A stretch of DNA of 64,000 nt from Ensifer adhaerens. GTDB taxonomy: Bacteria; Pseudomonadota; Alphaproteobacteria; Rhizobiales; Rhizobiaceae. Where the stretch lies: the NCBI RefSeq assembly GCF_000697965.2, contig NZ_CP015880.1, positions 1,178,001 to 1,242,000 on the forward strand, read 5' to 3'. Of the stretch, positions 52,996 to 64,000 are shown piece after piece. Numbering within the stretch: the first letter of the stretch is position 1; each line of letters begins with the position of its first letter. The notes beneath the pieces are model-generated. The model had not been told where the DNA came from and ran no database searches. It worked only from the letters and a program-made list of their open reading frames with translations. Both the position numbers and the translations under genes were made by a program.

Positions 52996-54314
52996 CCCTG
53001 CAAGACCATGAAAGCTGGGGCCGCATCGACAATCGCGTGCGGCCTGGAATTTCGCCTGACGACTATGAAGACCGGCTCGGCAGCCTTGAGGCCGAAGGCT
53101 ATCTGCCTTTCGGCAACGGACGCAGCTACGGCGACAGCTGCCACAACGATCGCGGTACGCTGATCGAAAGCAACCTTCACGGCCGGATACTCGCCTTCGA
53201 TCCCGGCACCGGCATGATGACCTGCGAGGCGGGGGTGACGCTGCGCCAGGTGCTGGAACGGGCGATCGAGCATCGTTTCTTCCTGCCGGTGACGCCTGGC
53301 ACGGCTTTTGTCACCGTTGGCGGCGCGGTCGCCAACGACGTGCACGGCAAGAACCATCACGCGCGCGGCACCTTCGGCAATCACGTGACGCGTTTCACGC
53401 TGCTGCGCTCGACCGGCGAACGGCTGACCTGCTCGCCGGTCGAAAACCCGGAACTCTACGCCGCGACCATCGGCGGTATGGGGCTGACCGGACTGATCCT
53501 CACCGTCGATATCCGGTTGATGAAGGTGCCGTCGCCGCATGTGCAGCAGCACGCGATCCGTTTCGAGAACCTGGACCAATATTTTGCCCTCGTCGACGGC
53601 GTCGATGCCGAGCATGAATACTCCGTCGCCTGGATCGACCAGCTCGCAAAGGGATCTCGAATGGGCAGGGGCGTGCTGCTCGCCGGCGATCATGCCGACG
53701 GTTCCTGCGAACTGCCCGACATCCCCAAGGGATTGAAGCTGTCCGTGCCGTTTTCGCCGCCGTTCAACCTCCTCAACCAGGCAACGCTCAAAGGCTTCAA
53801 CGAGTATTACTTCCGCAAGGTGAAGCCGGGCGAGACGGTGACGACCGTTCCCTGGACGTCCTATTTCTATCCGCTGGATGCGATCGGCGCCTGGAACCGG
53901 CTCTATGGCCCGCGCGGGCTCTACCAGCATCAGAGCGTCTATCCCGCGGAAAACGCACCGGAGATCACGGCCAAGCTCATGGAAACCGCCCGCCAGGCCG
54001 GCCATGCGTCGTTTCTGACGATCCTGAAGCGTTTCGGCGACATCGGCTCCCGGGGCATCTTGTCCTTCCCGCGTCCCGGTTTTACTTTGACGCTGGACTT
54101 CGCCAATCAAGGTGAACGGACAGTAAAGCTGCTCGATGCGCTCGATCGCATCGTAGTCGAGGCCGGCGGTGCGATCAATCCGTACAAGGATGCCCGCATG
54201 AGCCCGCAAGTCTTTGAAAAATCTTTTCCTTTCTGGAGAAAGATCGAAACGTTGCGCGACCCTGCGCTGGTTTCGAACTTCTGGAAACGCACGGCTCTGG
54301 CTTTGCCAGAATGA
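52992..54314 (+). CDS. FAD-binding oxidase, DprE1-like
   Basis: VAO-family flavoenzyme of 440 residues close to DprE1, which oxidises the 2' position of decaprenylphosphoryl ribose. Shared stretches are FGNGRSYGD (40-48), the PGTAFVTVGGAVANDVHGKNHH region (102-123) and GGMGLTGLILTVDIRL. The essential lysine of DprE1 appears conserved as Lys399 (PYKDAR). The residue equivalent to the mycobacterial active-site Cys387 seems to be Thr367 (PGFTLTLDF). The alignment is from memory. It is translationally coupled to the UbiA fusion upstream. A 93 bp AT-rich gap follows. Confidence 0.88.
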   Translation: MTLQDHESWGRIDNRVRPGISPDDYEDRLGSLEAEGYLPFGNGRSYGDSCHNDRGTLIESNLHGRILAFDPGTGMMTCEAGVTLRQVLERAIEHRFFLPVTPGTAFVTVGGAVANDVHGKNHHARGTFGNHVTRFTLLRSTGERLTCSPVENPELYAATIGGMGLTGLILTVDIRLMKVPSPHVQQHAIRFENLDQYFALVDGVDAEHEYSVAWIDQLAKGSRMGRGVLLAGDHADGSCELPDIPKGLKLSVPFSPPFNLLNQATLKGFNEYYFRKVKPGETVTTVPWTSYFYPLDAIGAWNRLYGPRGLYQHQSVYPAENAPEITAKLMETARQAGHASFLTILKRFGDIGSRGILSFPRPGFTLTLDFANQGERTVKLLDALDRIVVEAGGAINPYKDARMSPQVFEKSFPFWRKIETLRDPALVSNFWKRTALALPE

Positions 54315-54407
54315 GAATGCAGACAATTTTATTCAATTAAATGCGCAAACTTCACGGAATATCCGTCTCTTGCCCGTAAGTAGATTTTCGGGACTGGGAG
54401 TAAAACT

Positions 54408-54848
54408 ATGAAATATATTCCATTCATTCTCTTTACCGTGCTCACCAACGCCGCCGCTCAGCTGATGCTGAAGCAGGGCATGATGACGCTCGGACCGATT
54501 TCGATGACTGCCGAAACCGCGATCGTCCGGCTGTTTCAGATCGTCTTCAACCCATGGGTCTTTGCCGGTCTTGCGACCTTCGTCATCTCGATGGCGTCGC
54601 ATCTTTATGTGCTGTCGAAGGTCGAGCTTTCCTTTGCCTATCCGTTCCTGAGCCTCGCTTACGTTCTCGTTGCGGTCTTCGCCTATTTCGTCTTTCGCGA
54701 AGACCTCAATGCCTGGCGTATCGCCGGCATCGCGCTGATCTGCGCCGGAACCGTTCTTATCGCCCAGTCGGGCATCTCATCCAGCGCCGACGAAAAATCG
54801 GCTGATGCCGCCGGGGTGAGCACCGCAGAATTCGGGAGCAAGTCATGA
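54408..54848 (+). CDS. SMR/ArnE-like four-helix membrane protein, candidate lipid-sugar flippase
   Basis: Membrane protein of 146 residues with four helices and a polar tail (SSSADEKSADAAG). The stretches MKYIPFILFTVLTNAAAQLMLKQGM and KVELSFAYPFLSLAYVLVAVFAYFVFREDLNAWRIAGIALICAGTVLIAQSG match small DMT proteins of the ArnE/ArnF and EmrE fold. ArnEF flips an undecaprenyl-linked aminoarabinose, so a role in moving the lipid-linked sugar of this operon is plausible but inferred. GGGAG lies about seven bases before the ATG. The stop overlaps the following start. Confidence 0.82.
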   Translation: MKYIPFILFTVLTNAAAQLMLKQGMMTLGPISMTAETAIVRLFQIVFNPWVFAGLATFVISMASHLYVLSKVELSFAYPFLSLAYVLVAVFAYFVFREDLNAWRIAGIALICAGTVLIAQSGISSSADEKSADAAGVSTAEFGSKS

Positions 54849-55855
54849 AACACATCATCTTTGGTGGCGACGGCTTCGTTGGCCGTCATTTGGCGGAACG
54901 CCTCGTCAAGGAAGGCGAGGACGTCGTTGTCGCCGATATCGTCAAGTCCGACCTGCCGCACTACGGCCGCGTCCGCTTCGTCCATTGCGACGTCACCGAT
55001 CTGGAAGCCGTCCAAAAGGTCGGCATCGGCGCCGACGACATGATCTACAACATGGCGGCCAAGATGCTGTCGCCGTTGCAGGTCCGCGCCAAGCGCTGGG
55101 AGTTCTTCTGGCCCGTCAATTATTACGGTGCCGAAAACATCATGAAGGGGATGGATACCGCCGGCGCATCACGCCTGGTGCAGTTCACCACCGACATGAT
55201 CTATGGCCACACCGTCCAGTCGCCGCAAACCGAGACCCATCCGGCAAAGCCGCTCGGCGAATATGGCAAGTCGAAATGGGCAACCGAGCAGCTGGCCATG
55301 CAGTGGCGCAAGCAGGGCATGAACATTTCGATCTTCCGCCCGCGCCTGATCATCGGTCCCGGCCGTCTCGGCATCCTCGAGAAATTGTTCAAGCTGATCG
55401 ACCTGAACCTGCCGGTGCCGATGATCGGCTCGGGCAAGGTGCCCTACCAGTTCATCTCGGTCTTCGATTGCGCCGAAGCTGCGCGCCTTGCCTGGAAGGG
55501 CGGCGTGCCGAACGAAGCGTACAATCTCGGCTCTGACAATCCGCCTTCGGTGCGGGAGTTGCTCGGCAACCTGATCAAGCACGCCGGCTCGAAGTCGTTC
55601 CTGCTGCCGACACCGGCCTTTGCGGTGAAGCAGACGCTGGCGCTGTTCGACCTGATCAACAAGCCGATCATGGATCCGGAGCAGTACCTGATCGCCGACG
55701 AAATGTGCGTGCGCGAGACCGGCAAGCTGAAGCGCGAGCTCGGCTGGCGCGCGGAGTTCAACGATGGCGACATGTTGATCGCCGCCTATGATGAATATCG
55801 GGCCAAGAAGATGGGCGCCGCAGTTCCTGCAACTGTCGCCGTGCCGGCCGAATGA
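54845..55855 (+). CDS. NAD-dependent epimerase/dehydratase (extended SDR)
   Basis: Extended SDR of 336 residues. The nucleotide motif is FGGDGFVGRHLAERL (residues 5-19), the catalytic pair is in YGKSKWATEQ preceded by TTDMIYGHT (Ser/Thr region), and IFRPRLIIGPGRLGILEKLFKLID is typical of sugar epimerases. In this operon it may act on the oxidised lipid-linked sugar or on a nucleotide sugar; no family-specific residue decides this. Its start overlaps the SMR-like gene stop and the aminotransferase follows after 11 bases. Confidence 0.9.
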   Translation: MKHIIFGGDGFVGRHLAERLVKEGEDVVVADIVKSDLPHYGRVRFVHCDVTDLEAVQKVGIGADDMIYNMAAKMLSPLQVRAKRWEFFWPVNYYGAENIMKGMDTAGASRLVQFTTDMIYGHTVQSPQTETHPAKPLGEYGKSKWATEQLAMQWRKQGMNISIFRPRLIIGPGRLGILEKLFKLIDLNLPVPMIGSGKVPYQFISVFDCAEAARLAWKGGVPNEAYNLGSDNPPSVRELLGNLIKHAGSKSFLLPTPAFAVKQTLALFDLINKPIMDPEQYLIADEMCVRETGKLKRELGWRAEFNDGDMLIAAYDEYRAKKMGAAVPATVAVPAE

Positions 55856-55866
55856 GGGGAGAGATC

Positions 55867-57318
<1,452 letters not shown>

Positions 57319-57354
57319 TCGAGAAGCCTATCGACTTGCAAAGGACAGGGGCGT

Positions 57355-57954
57355 TCAGCGCCTCTGCCCTTTGATGTTCATGTCGAACTCGACGACGTTG
57401 GAATAGATCGGCGTGCCGACATCCATGCCGTAGGATGATCGGTGGATATTGCCGCGGATGTTGAAGGCGATCGAGCCGCGGTTCCAGTCAAGCAGCGTTA
57501 CCGAGAAGCGCTCCTTTCTCGACGTGCCGCGCGCCGTCAGCGTTCCCTCGACCGCGGCCGTGTCCGGTCCGGTCTGTTTCACGGTCGTCGAATGGAATGT
57601 GACGGTGCTGAAGTTTGCGGTATCGAAGACGGCGCTCGACTTCAGGAAGTCCTCGATCCGCTTTTCTCCGGTTTTCACGCTCTCCGGGTAAAGCGTGAAT
57701 TCGACCGTCGAATGGCCGACATCATTTCGGTCGATGCGGAAGTTGCCGGAAAACTTGGCGAAATCGCCGACAATGCCGCCGCCGCCCGCTTGCGCAACGG
57801 TGAAATGGATACGCGAAGCCGGCGTGATCCCGTAGTTGCCGGCAGCATCGGCAAGGTCCGGCGCGGCTGCCGTGGCGGGCGACGGAATGCTCCCGAGCGC
57901 CAGCAGCAGCGTGAAGGCAATGGCCTTTGTTGGTGATTGCGAGTGCAGTGTCAT
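57355..57954 (-). CDS. YceI-family periplasmic lipocalin-like protein
   Basis: Secreted protein of 199 residues with a signal peptide (MTLHSQSPTKAIAFTLLLALGSIPSPATAAAP). The YceI beta-barrel is seen in NYGITPASRIHFTVAQAGGGGIVGDFAKFSGNFRIDRND and FDTANFSTVTFHST. Family members bind polyisoprenoid lipids in the periplasm, some linked to quinone. AAGGAAG lies seven bases before the ATG. The start overlaps the stop of the cytochrome b561 gene by four bases, a pairing seen in many proteobacteria. Confidence 0.93.
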   Translation of the reverse strand: MTLHSQSPTKAIAFTLLLALGSIPSPATAAAPDLADAAGNYGITPASRIHFTVAQAGGGGIVGDFAKFSGNFRIDRNDVGHSTVEFTLYPESVKTGEKRIEDFLKSSAVFDTANFSTVTFHSTTVKQTGPDTAAVEGTLTARGTSRKERFSVTLLDWNRGSIAFNIRGNIHRSSYGMDVGTPIYSNVVEFDMNIKGQRR

Positions 57955-58631
57955 GGTTTCTTCCTTCCGGCGATAACCGGATCCGAACCAGCCGCTTGGG
58001 AGGAAGCGCGTTGGCGTGATCCGGTCTGAAGCATGCGGACGAGGACGTCGTCGCGGCGTGCGAAGTGATGGTAGAGGGCGGCCAGGACGTGAAGCGCGAC
58101 GAAGCAGAGCAGGAGGTAGGCGAGCGTCATATGGACGAGCGTCCAGAGGTCTTCGGCCGCTTCCGATTTCGCCATCGGCAGGTGGGGGATGACGATCCAG
58201 TTGAAATAGAAGCTCGGTATGTTCAGCGTCGATGTCGAGGCCACCGCCCAGCCGGCAAGCGGAACGGCGAGCGCGAGGAGGATGAGCACCACATGGGTGG
58301 CGCTGGCTGCACGGCGCTCGAGCGCGTTGAGGCCTGCGGGCGGACGCGGACGAACCTCGACCAGGTGCCAGAGCGCGCGGATTGTCGCCAGACCGAGCGC
58401 GGTGAAACCGAGCGACTTGTGCCATTGGTAAAGCGAAAACTGCAGCACCGGATCGACGGGCGTTCGCCGCATGCTGAAGCCGAGGCCGAGTAGGGTGAGG
58501 ATCAATGCCGCAATCGCCCAGTGAAGGACGATGGTGATCCACCCAAATCCGGCTTTGTCGTTGCGCAGCATGTTCGACCCCATGGTCGCTCGCCCGGCCG
58601 CTATTGGCTCGGCGACTGCGGTAAGACTCAT
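57951..58631 (-). CDS. Cytochrome b561-family protein
   Basis: Four-helix membrane cytochrome of 226 residues. Heme-ligand histidines fit ITIVLHWAIAAL, LYQWHKSLGFTALGL, LVHMTLAYLLLCFVALHVLAALYHHF. It belongs to the CybB-like group that passes electrons in the inner membrane. It precedes yceI by overlap. The N-terminal 20 residues are polar, and one of two ATGs (58631 or MGSNMLRND at 58583) may be the true start. Confidence 0.9.
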   Translation of the reverse strand: MSLTAVAEPIAAGRATMGSNMLRNDKAGFGWITIVLHWAIAALILTLLGLGFSMRRTPVDPVLQFSLYQWHKSLGFTALGLATIRALWHLVEVRPRPPAGLNALERRAASATHVVLILLALAVPLAGWAVASTSTLNIPSFYFNWIVIPHLPMAKSEAAEDLWTLVHMTLAYLLLCFVALHVLAALYHHFARRDDVLVRMLQTGSRQRASSQAAGSDPVIAGRKKP

Positions 58632-58764
58632 GAGTTCGTGCTTTTATTCGCCTAGAATACCATAAAATTGCACTGAGATCTTGTTGATCTCGGCAAGCTA
58701 TGGTCCATTTGCTGGTGGAGGGGACACGGAGGGGTTGTTCCTGGGAGCATGTGGACTGGCGTAC

Positions 58765-59244
58765 ATGACAAAGAAGAAAACGACACCAATGAACCCGCAC
58801 GAGCGGGAAGCCTACGAACACGGCCGCGCGGGCATCCGGCTTGGAACCGAAGGCAACTATGGCGAAGCGGTCGACGCCTGGCGTCTGGCATCCAACATAG
58901 CCGATGTCCACCTCGCTTTCACGGACATGTATTATTGGGTCAAGAGCGGCTACGGCGCCGCCCTTTGCGATGCCGGGCACCATCGGGAGAGCATTGCCGT
59001 CTCCCTGCTTGCCCGTGAGTGGACGCTCGCGCGGCGCCAGCCGCTCTCGTCGCTTTCGATCGCGCGCGCTTATCTGGCGCTCGGCGAAGGCGAGGCGGCA
59101 GCACCCTATCTCCGCGAGGTTCACGCCCTGATCGGCGACGCGATCTTCGAGCAGTTCGACGAGGACGCTGAAGCCGACGTTCACGCGGCGATCGCCGGCT
59201 TGGAGAACGGCGGCAATCAGCCGACGGCCGGCCGCCCGAAGTGA
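58765..59244 (+). CDS. TPR-like hypothetical protein
   Basis: Soluble helical protein of 159 residues starting MTKKKTTPMNPHEREAYEHG. The segments AGIRLGTEGNYGEAVDAWRLASNIADVH and ALCDAGHHRESIAVSLLAREW look like tetratricopeptide-type helical pairs; LSSLSIARAYLALGEGEAAAPYLREV is a third. No name is recognised. The start lacks a clear ribosome binding site; MNPHER at 58789 is a second candidate. Its neighbours suggest no role. Confidence 0.72.
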   Translation: MTKKKTTPMNPHEREAYEHGRAGIRLGTEGNYGEAVDAWRLASNIADVHLAFTDMYYWVKSGYGAALCDAGHHRESIAVSLLAREWTLARRQPLSSLSIARAYLALGEGEAAAPYLREVHALIGDAIFEQFDEDAEADVHAAIAGLENGGNQPTAGRPK

Positions 59245-59428
59245 AGGCAGGCGTATAGCCTAGTAACAGCGGTGCCGGAATCTGGCGAGATGCCGGCAGT
59301 TCTGACTTTGGCGTTTTCTCGCCATGATTTCATTTTATCCGCCGATTGCCCCTTTAACGGGTGATTCGAGGTCCGCCGGTCTGGTTTGGGCCTTTTTTTA
59401 ACATTTTGATTTTTCTAAGGAGTTTCCC

Positions 59429-59914
59429 GTGAGTGAAACCGTATTGCCGTCCGATGCCGAAATTACCCTTCGGCGCATATCAGCCTTGACCGTCTGCGAC
59501 GTCTGCGAACTCAGCGAGACGCTGAGCGACGAACAGCGCAACATGGTGGCGGACAACGGCACCTCGATCGCCGAGGCGCATTTTTCCGAGAATGCCTGGT
59601 TCCGTGGGGTCTATGCCGATGAGACGCTCATTGGCTTCATCATGCTGCACGAAGGATCCGACTGGGATGACGGCATCGATTGCCCGGGAGTCTATCTCTG
59701 GCGCTTCATGATCGCTCGGCCTTTCCAGGGCAAAGGGTATGGCAAGCAGGCGATTGCCCTTGTCGTGCGCGATCTGAAGGCGCGGGGCCTGCATGAGCTC
59801 TACACGAGTTACGGGCAGGGCCCTGGCAGCCCTGAGGGCTTTTACCAAGGCCTCGGCTTCAAGCCGACGGGCGAGTACTATGATGACGAGCTTGAGGCTG
59901 TGCTGAAATTCTAA
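59429..59914 (+). CDS. GNAT N-acetyltransferase
   Basis: Acetyltransferase of 161 residues from a GTG start, with AAGGAG eight bases upstream. Motif A is LWRFMIARPFQGKGYGKQAIALV and motif B is YGQGPGSPEGFYQGLGFKPTGEYYDD. The pattern PGSPEGFYQGLGF and its ending suggest a spermidine/aminoglycoside-like or diamine acetyltransferase subgroup, but this is only a suggestion. No operon partner. A short T-rich stretch precedes the ribosome binding site. Confidence 0.9.
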   Translation: MSETVLPSDAEITLRRISALTVCDVCELSETLSDEQRNMVADNGTSIAEAHFSENAWFRGVYADETLIGFIMLHEGSDWDDGIDCPGVYLWRFMIARPFQGKGYGKQAIALVVRDLKARGLHELYTSYGQGPGSPEGFYQGLGFKPTGEYYDDELEAVLKF

Positions 59915-59975
59915 GGGCGCCGGGATACGGGGAAAAAACCTCCCGTGTCTCTCCCAGATGTTCAAGAGTTGGAAC

Positions 59976-60869
59976 ATGAGTATTGATCTTCACGAGGCCA
60001 ATCGCCTCTCGTGGAATGCCGCGACCGTCGCGCACAACAGTCACAAGGGCGACCAGGCCGCTTTCTTCCGCGCCGGCGGCTCCACGCTCTATCCGGAAGA
60101 GATCGAGTTGCTCGGCGATATCGCTGGGCTCGACGTCCTCCACCTGCAATGCAATTCCGGCCAGGATAGCCTGAGCCTGGCGCGGCGCGGCGCGAACGTG
60201 ACCGGCGTCGATATCTCGGATGAGGCGATCGCCTTTGCCACACGGCTTTCGGCGGAAAGCGGCATCGCCGCCGTCTTCGAGCGGTCCGACCTGTTCGGCT
60301 GGTTCGACGACGCCCGCAAGGCCGGCCGCCGGTTCGATCGCGTCTTTGCTTCCTATGGTACCATTTGCTGGCTATCGAACCTCGGTGTCTGGGCGCGTGG
60401 CATTGCCGATGTGCTGAAGCCCGGCGGGCGTTTCGCCTTCGTTGAATTCCATCCCTTTGCGATGGTTTTCGATCAGGGCTGGAAGCCACACTACGACTAC
60501 GCGCCCAAAGACCCGGTCGCGGAAGCGGGCGTCGGTGACTATGTCGCCGACTCGGGCGCAGGCCTTGCCCATGGCGGCTATCAGGAGGGCGTGGTGGGAT
60601 TCGCCAATCCGCACCCGTCCTTCGAGTTCAACTGGGGTATCGCCGATGTTGTGCAGGCGCTGATCGACGCCGGGCTCCGGATGGAAGTCCTGAAGGAATA
60701 CCCCTATGCCAATGGCTGGGTGGCGTTTGAAGGCATGCGCGACCTTGGCGGCGGGCGCATGGCGCCGCCGGCGGCCATGCCGAGCCTGCCGCTGATGTAT
60801 GCGATTGTGGCCGCAAAGGTCGGGTCGACGGCGGAATATCGCGAGAAGGCAGGGCGTCCTTCGTCATGA
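59976..60869 (+). CDS. Class I SAM-dependent methyltransferase
   Basis: Methyltransferase of 297 residues. Motif I is LDVLHLQCNSGQDSLSLARRGANVTGVDIS and motif IV/V FDRVFASYGTICWLSNLGVWARGIADVLKPGGRFAFVEF; the C-terminal half has FANPHPSFEFNWGIADVVQALIDAGLRMEVLKEYPYANGW. The substrate is not predictable. The ATG at 59976 is preferred to 59958 because the AGTTGGA lies just before it and the family begins MSIDLHEANRLSWN. Not linked to tpiA downstream. Confidence 0.9.
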   Translation: MSIDLHEANRLSWNAATVAHNSHKGDQAAFFRAGGSTLYPEEIELLGDIAGLDVLHLQCNSGQDSLSLARRGANVTGVDISDEAIAFATRLSAESGIAAVFERSDLFGWFDDARKAGRRFDRVFASYGTICWLSNLGVWARGIADVLKPGGRFAFVEFHPFAMVFDQGWKPHYDYAPKDPVAEAGVGDYVADSGAGLAHGGYQEGVVGFANPHPSFEFNWGIADVVQALIDAGLRMEVLKEYPYANGWVAFEGMRDLGGGRMAPPAAMPSLPLMYAIVAAKVGSTAEYREKAGRPSS

Positions 60870-61005
60870 TGCTGGCGACGCGCAACGCCTGATGGCGGGG
60901 CAGGGCAACCGGCCCCGCGGCCCATGAATAATCGCCGGCGGTGCTTTTATTTGCCGGCTGCATTTGCTAGGCCGCTTCCGGAGAAAAGTACCCGGAGGAA
61001 ATAGC

Positions 61006-61776
61006 ATGACGCCCGATATCCGCCCGCTCGTCGCCGGCAACTGGAAGATGAACGGAACCCGCGCTTCGCTCGATCAGATCAAGGCGATGGCCGAAGGGGT
61101 CAAGGGCGAACTCTCCGCCAAGGTCGAAACGTTGATCTGCCCGCCGGCAACGTTGCTCTACGTGGCGACGGCGCTTTGCGACGACAGCCCGCTGCTGATC
61201 GGCGCGCAGGACTGCCACCAGAAGCAGTCGGGCGCCCACACTGGCGACCTTTCCGCCGAAATGATCGCCGATTGCTTCGGCACCCACGTCATTGTCGGCC
61301 ATTCCGAGCGCCGCACCGATCATGCCGAAAGCGATGCGCTGGTACGCGCAAAGACGGAAGCGGCCCATTCGGCCGAACTCGTCGCGATCGTGTGCATCGG
61401 CGAGACCGGTGATGAGCGCAAGGCCGGCAAGACGCTCGATGTTTTGAAGCGCCAGCTCGCCGAAAGCCTGCCGGATGCAGCAACCGCGGAAAACACCGTG
61501 ATTGCCTATGAGCCCGTCTGGGCGATTGGCACCGGCCTGACGCCGACGGCCACGGATGTCGAGGAAGCCCACGCCTTCATGCGCAAGGAGCTGATCGCAC
61601 GCTTTGCCGACGCCGGCGCCAAGATGCGCATCCTCTATGGCGGCTCGGTCAAGCCGTCCAATGCGAAGGAATTGATGGGCGTTGCCAATGTCGACGGCGC
61701 ACTGATCGGTGGCGCAAGCTTGAAAGCCGAAGACTTCCTCGCCATCTACCGGGCTTATGAAGAATTGACGGCCTGA
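61006..61776 (+). CDS. tpiA: Triosephosphate isomerase
   Basis: Glycolytic TIM of 256 residues that interconverts dihydroxyacetone phosphate and glyceraldehyde-3-phosphate. Catalytic residues are Lys in GNWKMNGT, His in VGHSERR and Glu in [11 protein letters not shown]. The phosphate loop [16 protein letters not shown] is present. GGAGGAAA lies six bases upstream of the ATG. secG follows after a short hairpin, the conserved alphaproteobacterial order. Confidence 0.97.
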   Translation: MTPDIRPLVAGNWKMNGTRASLDQIKAMAEGVKGELSAKVETLICPPATLLYVATALCDDSPLLIGAQDCHQKQSGAHTGDLSAEMIADCFGTHVIVGHSERRTDHAESDALVRAKTEAAHSAELVAIVCIGETGDERKAGKTLDVLKRQLAESLPDAATAENTVIAYEPVWAIGTGLTPTATDVEEAHAFMRKELIARFADAGAKMRILYGGSVKPSNAKELMGVANVDGALIGGASLKAEDFLAIYRAYEELTA

Positions 61777-61778
61777 TC

Positions 61779-61794
61779 GCCCGGGTTACCGGGC
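61779..61794 (+). terminator. Weak hairpin after tpiA
   Basis: GCCCGG-GTTA-CCGGGC, six pairs, followed a few bases later by CTTTTA. It may slow or partly end transcription before secG. Confidence 0.35.
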
Positions 61795-61907
61795 AGGGGC
61801 TTTTAATGGCGCACGGCATGGTATAAAGAGGCGCGAAAATTGCGCCCGGCCATGCCGAGTTTGCGCAGGGTTTGATTCGTGTGCCCCAAGGGCAGGACTG
61901 GAAGCTG

Positions 61908-62399
61908 ATGCAGACCGTACTACTCGTCATCTATCTCATGGTCGTCGTCGCCCTGATCGGCGTCGTACTCATTCAGCGTTCCGAAGGCGGTGGCCTGGGC
62001 ATCGGCGGCGGCTCGGGCTTCATGTCCGCGCGCGGCACGGCCAATGCGCTGACCCGCACGACGGCGATCCTTGCCGCGCTCTTCTTCGTCCTGGCGCTCG
62101 GCATGGGCATTCTCGCGCGTTACCAGCCGCAGGCGACCGACATCCTCGACCGTATCCCGGGCACCAGCTCGAACGGCGGTGGCGTTCTCAATTCGCTCGG
62201 TGGCGGCGCTCCGGCTCCGGCTGGCGGTGCGACTGGACAGCAGCCGGCAACCGGCAACGCCGCTCCGGCCGACAATGGCGTTCCCTCGACGACCGCACCG
62301 GCAACGACGGGCGAAGCCCCGGCCGGCGGCGCAACGACCCCGGCGCCCGCCGCTGGCGCCAACAGCAATACGGGATCGCAAGTTCCCAGCGGCCAATAA
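61908..62399 (+). CDS. secG: SecG preprotein translocase subunit with long Ala/Pro/Gly-rich tail
   Basis: Protein of 163 residues. The first helix is MQTVLLVIYLMVVVALIGVVLIQRSEGGG, followed by the SecG loop GLGIGGGSGFMSARGTANALTRTTAILAALFFVLALGMGILA with the second helix. SecG supports SecYE-mediated export. Beyond about residue 75 the protein is a low-complexity tail of Ala, Pro, Gly and Thr (about 85 residues) of the kind seen in alphaproteobacterial SecG. GGA precedes the ATG at 61908; the frame is open to 61872. Followed by a strong terminator. Confidence 0.94.
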   Translation: MQTVLLVIYLMVVVALIGVVLIQRSEGGGLGIGGGSGFMSARGTANALTRTTAILAALFFVLALGMGILARYQPQATDILDRIPGTSSNGGGVLNSLGGGAPAPAGGATGQQPATGNAAPADNGVPSTTAPATTGEAPAGGATTPAPAAGANSNTGSQVPSGQ

Positions 62400-62421
62400 G
62401 GTCGCAATTCTGAAGAACCCG

Positions 62422-62454
62422 CCGGCGGATGTTTCATCCGCCGGTTTTGTTTTG
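62422..62454 (+). terminator. Rho-independent terminator after secG
   Basis: CCGGCGGAT-GTTTC-ATCCGCCGG followed by TTTTGTTTTG. It lies 22 bases past the secG stop. Confidence 0.92.
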
Positions 62455-62459
62455 TGTGA

Positions 62460-64000
<1,541 letters not shown>

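Overview
The window is chromosomal DNA of an alphaproteobacterium of the Rhizobiaceae, most likely Sinorhizobium/Ensifer or a close relative. The grounds are a high GC content, conserved alphaproteobacterial gene neighbourhoods (crcB/RluA/HAD/ATP12, tpiA-secG-pyrG, folE-hisI) and many rhizobial family proteins of unknown function. No ribosomal RNA, phage, CRISPR array or replication origin was seen. Almost all of it is ordinary core genome. The one clear mobile element is an intact IS21-family insertion.

Layout. 1-1221: msrQ (cut by the window edge) and msrP, periplasmic methionine sulfoxide repair. 1420-4127: a Do-type protease overlapping rarA. 4264-4657: a two-hairpin guanidine-II (mini-ykkC) type riboswitch in front of a sugE/gdx guanidinium exporter. 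4792-7818 (minus): crcB, an RluA-type pseudouridine synthase, a HAD phosphatase and the F1 assembly factor ATP12. 7891-11559 (minus): formaldehyde detoxification (fghA, frmA) with a DUF1345 protein, a UPF0178 protein and a small HTH regulator. 11806-13470: an EamA transporter and lipB. 13600-16471: two copies of a tRNA-Leu(GAG) gene, each with its own promoter and terminator, separated by a 2.2 kb IS21-type element with a 5 bp target duplication.

16688-26046: a serine hydrolase, a lipoprotein, a deformylase-like protein that has lost two of three metal ligands, mgtE, a MerR regulator, membrane proteins, a 33-residue membrane ORF with its own terminator, sdaA and a DUF1489 protein. 26228-34842: envelope and signalling genes (S11 D,D-carboxypeptidase with SPOR domain, transglutaminase-like cysteine peptidase, tandem PilZ, PAS, rhomboid protease, CBS, patatin). 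35241-43930: hisI, folE, a NifU/IscU-like protein lacking one cluster cysteine, yidD, thrS, an acyltransferase and two flavin enzymes. 43953-51322: a CitE-like protein, DUF2336, SDR, GNAT, parE and an alpha/beta hydrolase.

51553-57318 is the most interesting region. It holds a phosphatase-UbiA fusion resembling decaprenyl-phosphate phosphoribose synthase, a DprE1-like FAD oxidase, a small SMR/ArnE-like membrane protein, an extended SDR and a class III aminotransferase. Several stop and start codons overlap. I read this as a polyprenyl-phosphate pentose pathway feeding an unknown envelope or secreted glycan. 57355-64000 holds YceI with cytochrome b561, a GNAT, a methyltransferase, tpiA, secG and the 5' part of pyrG, which runs off the right edge.
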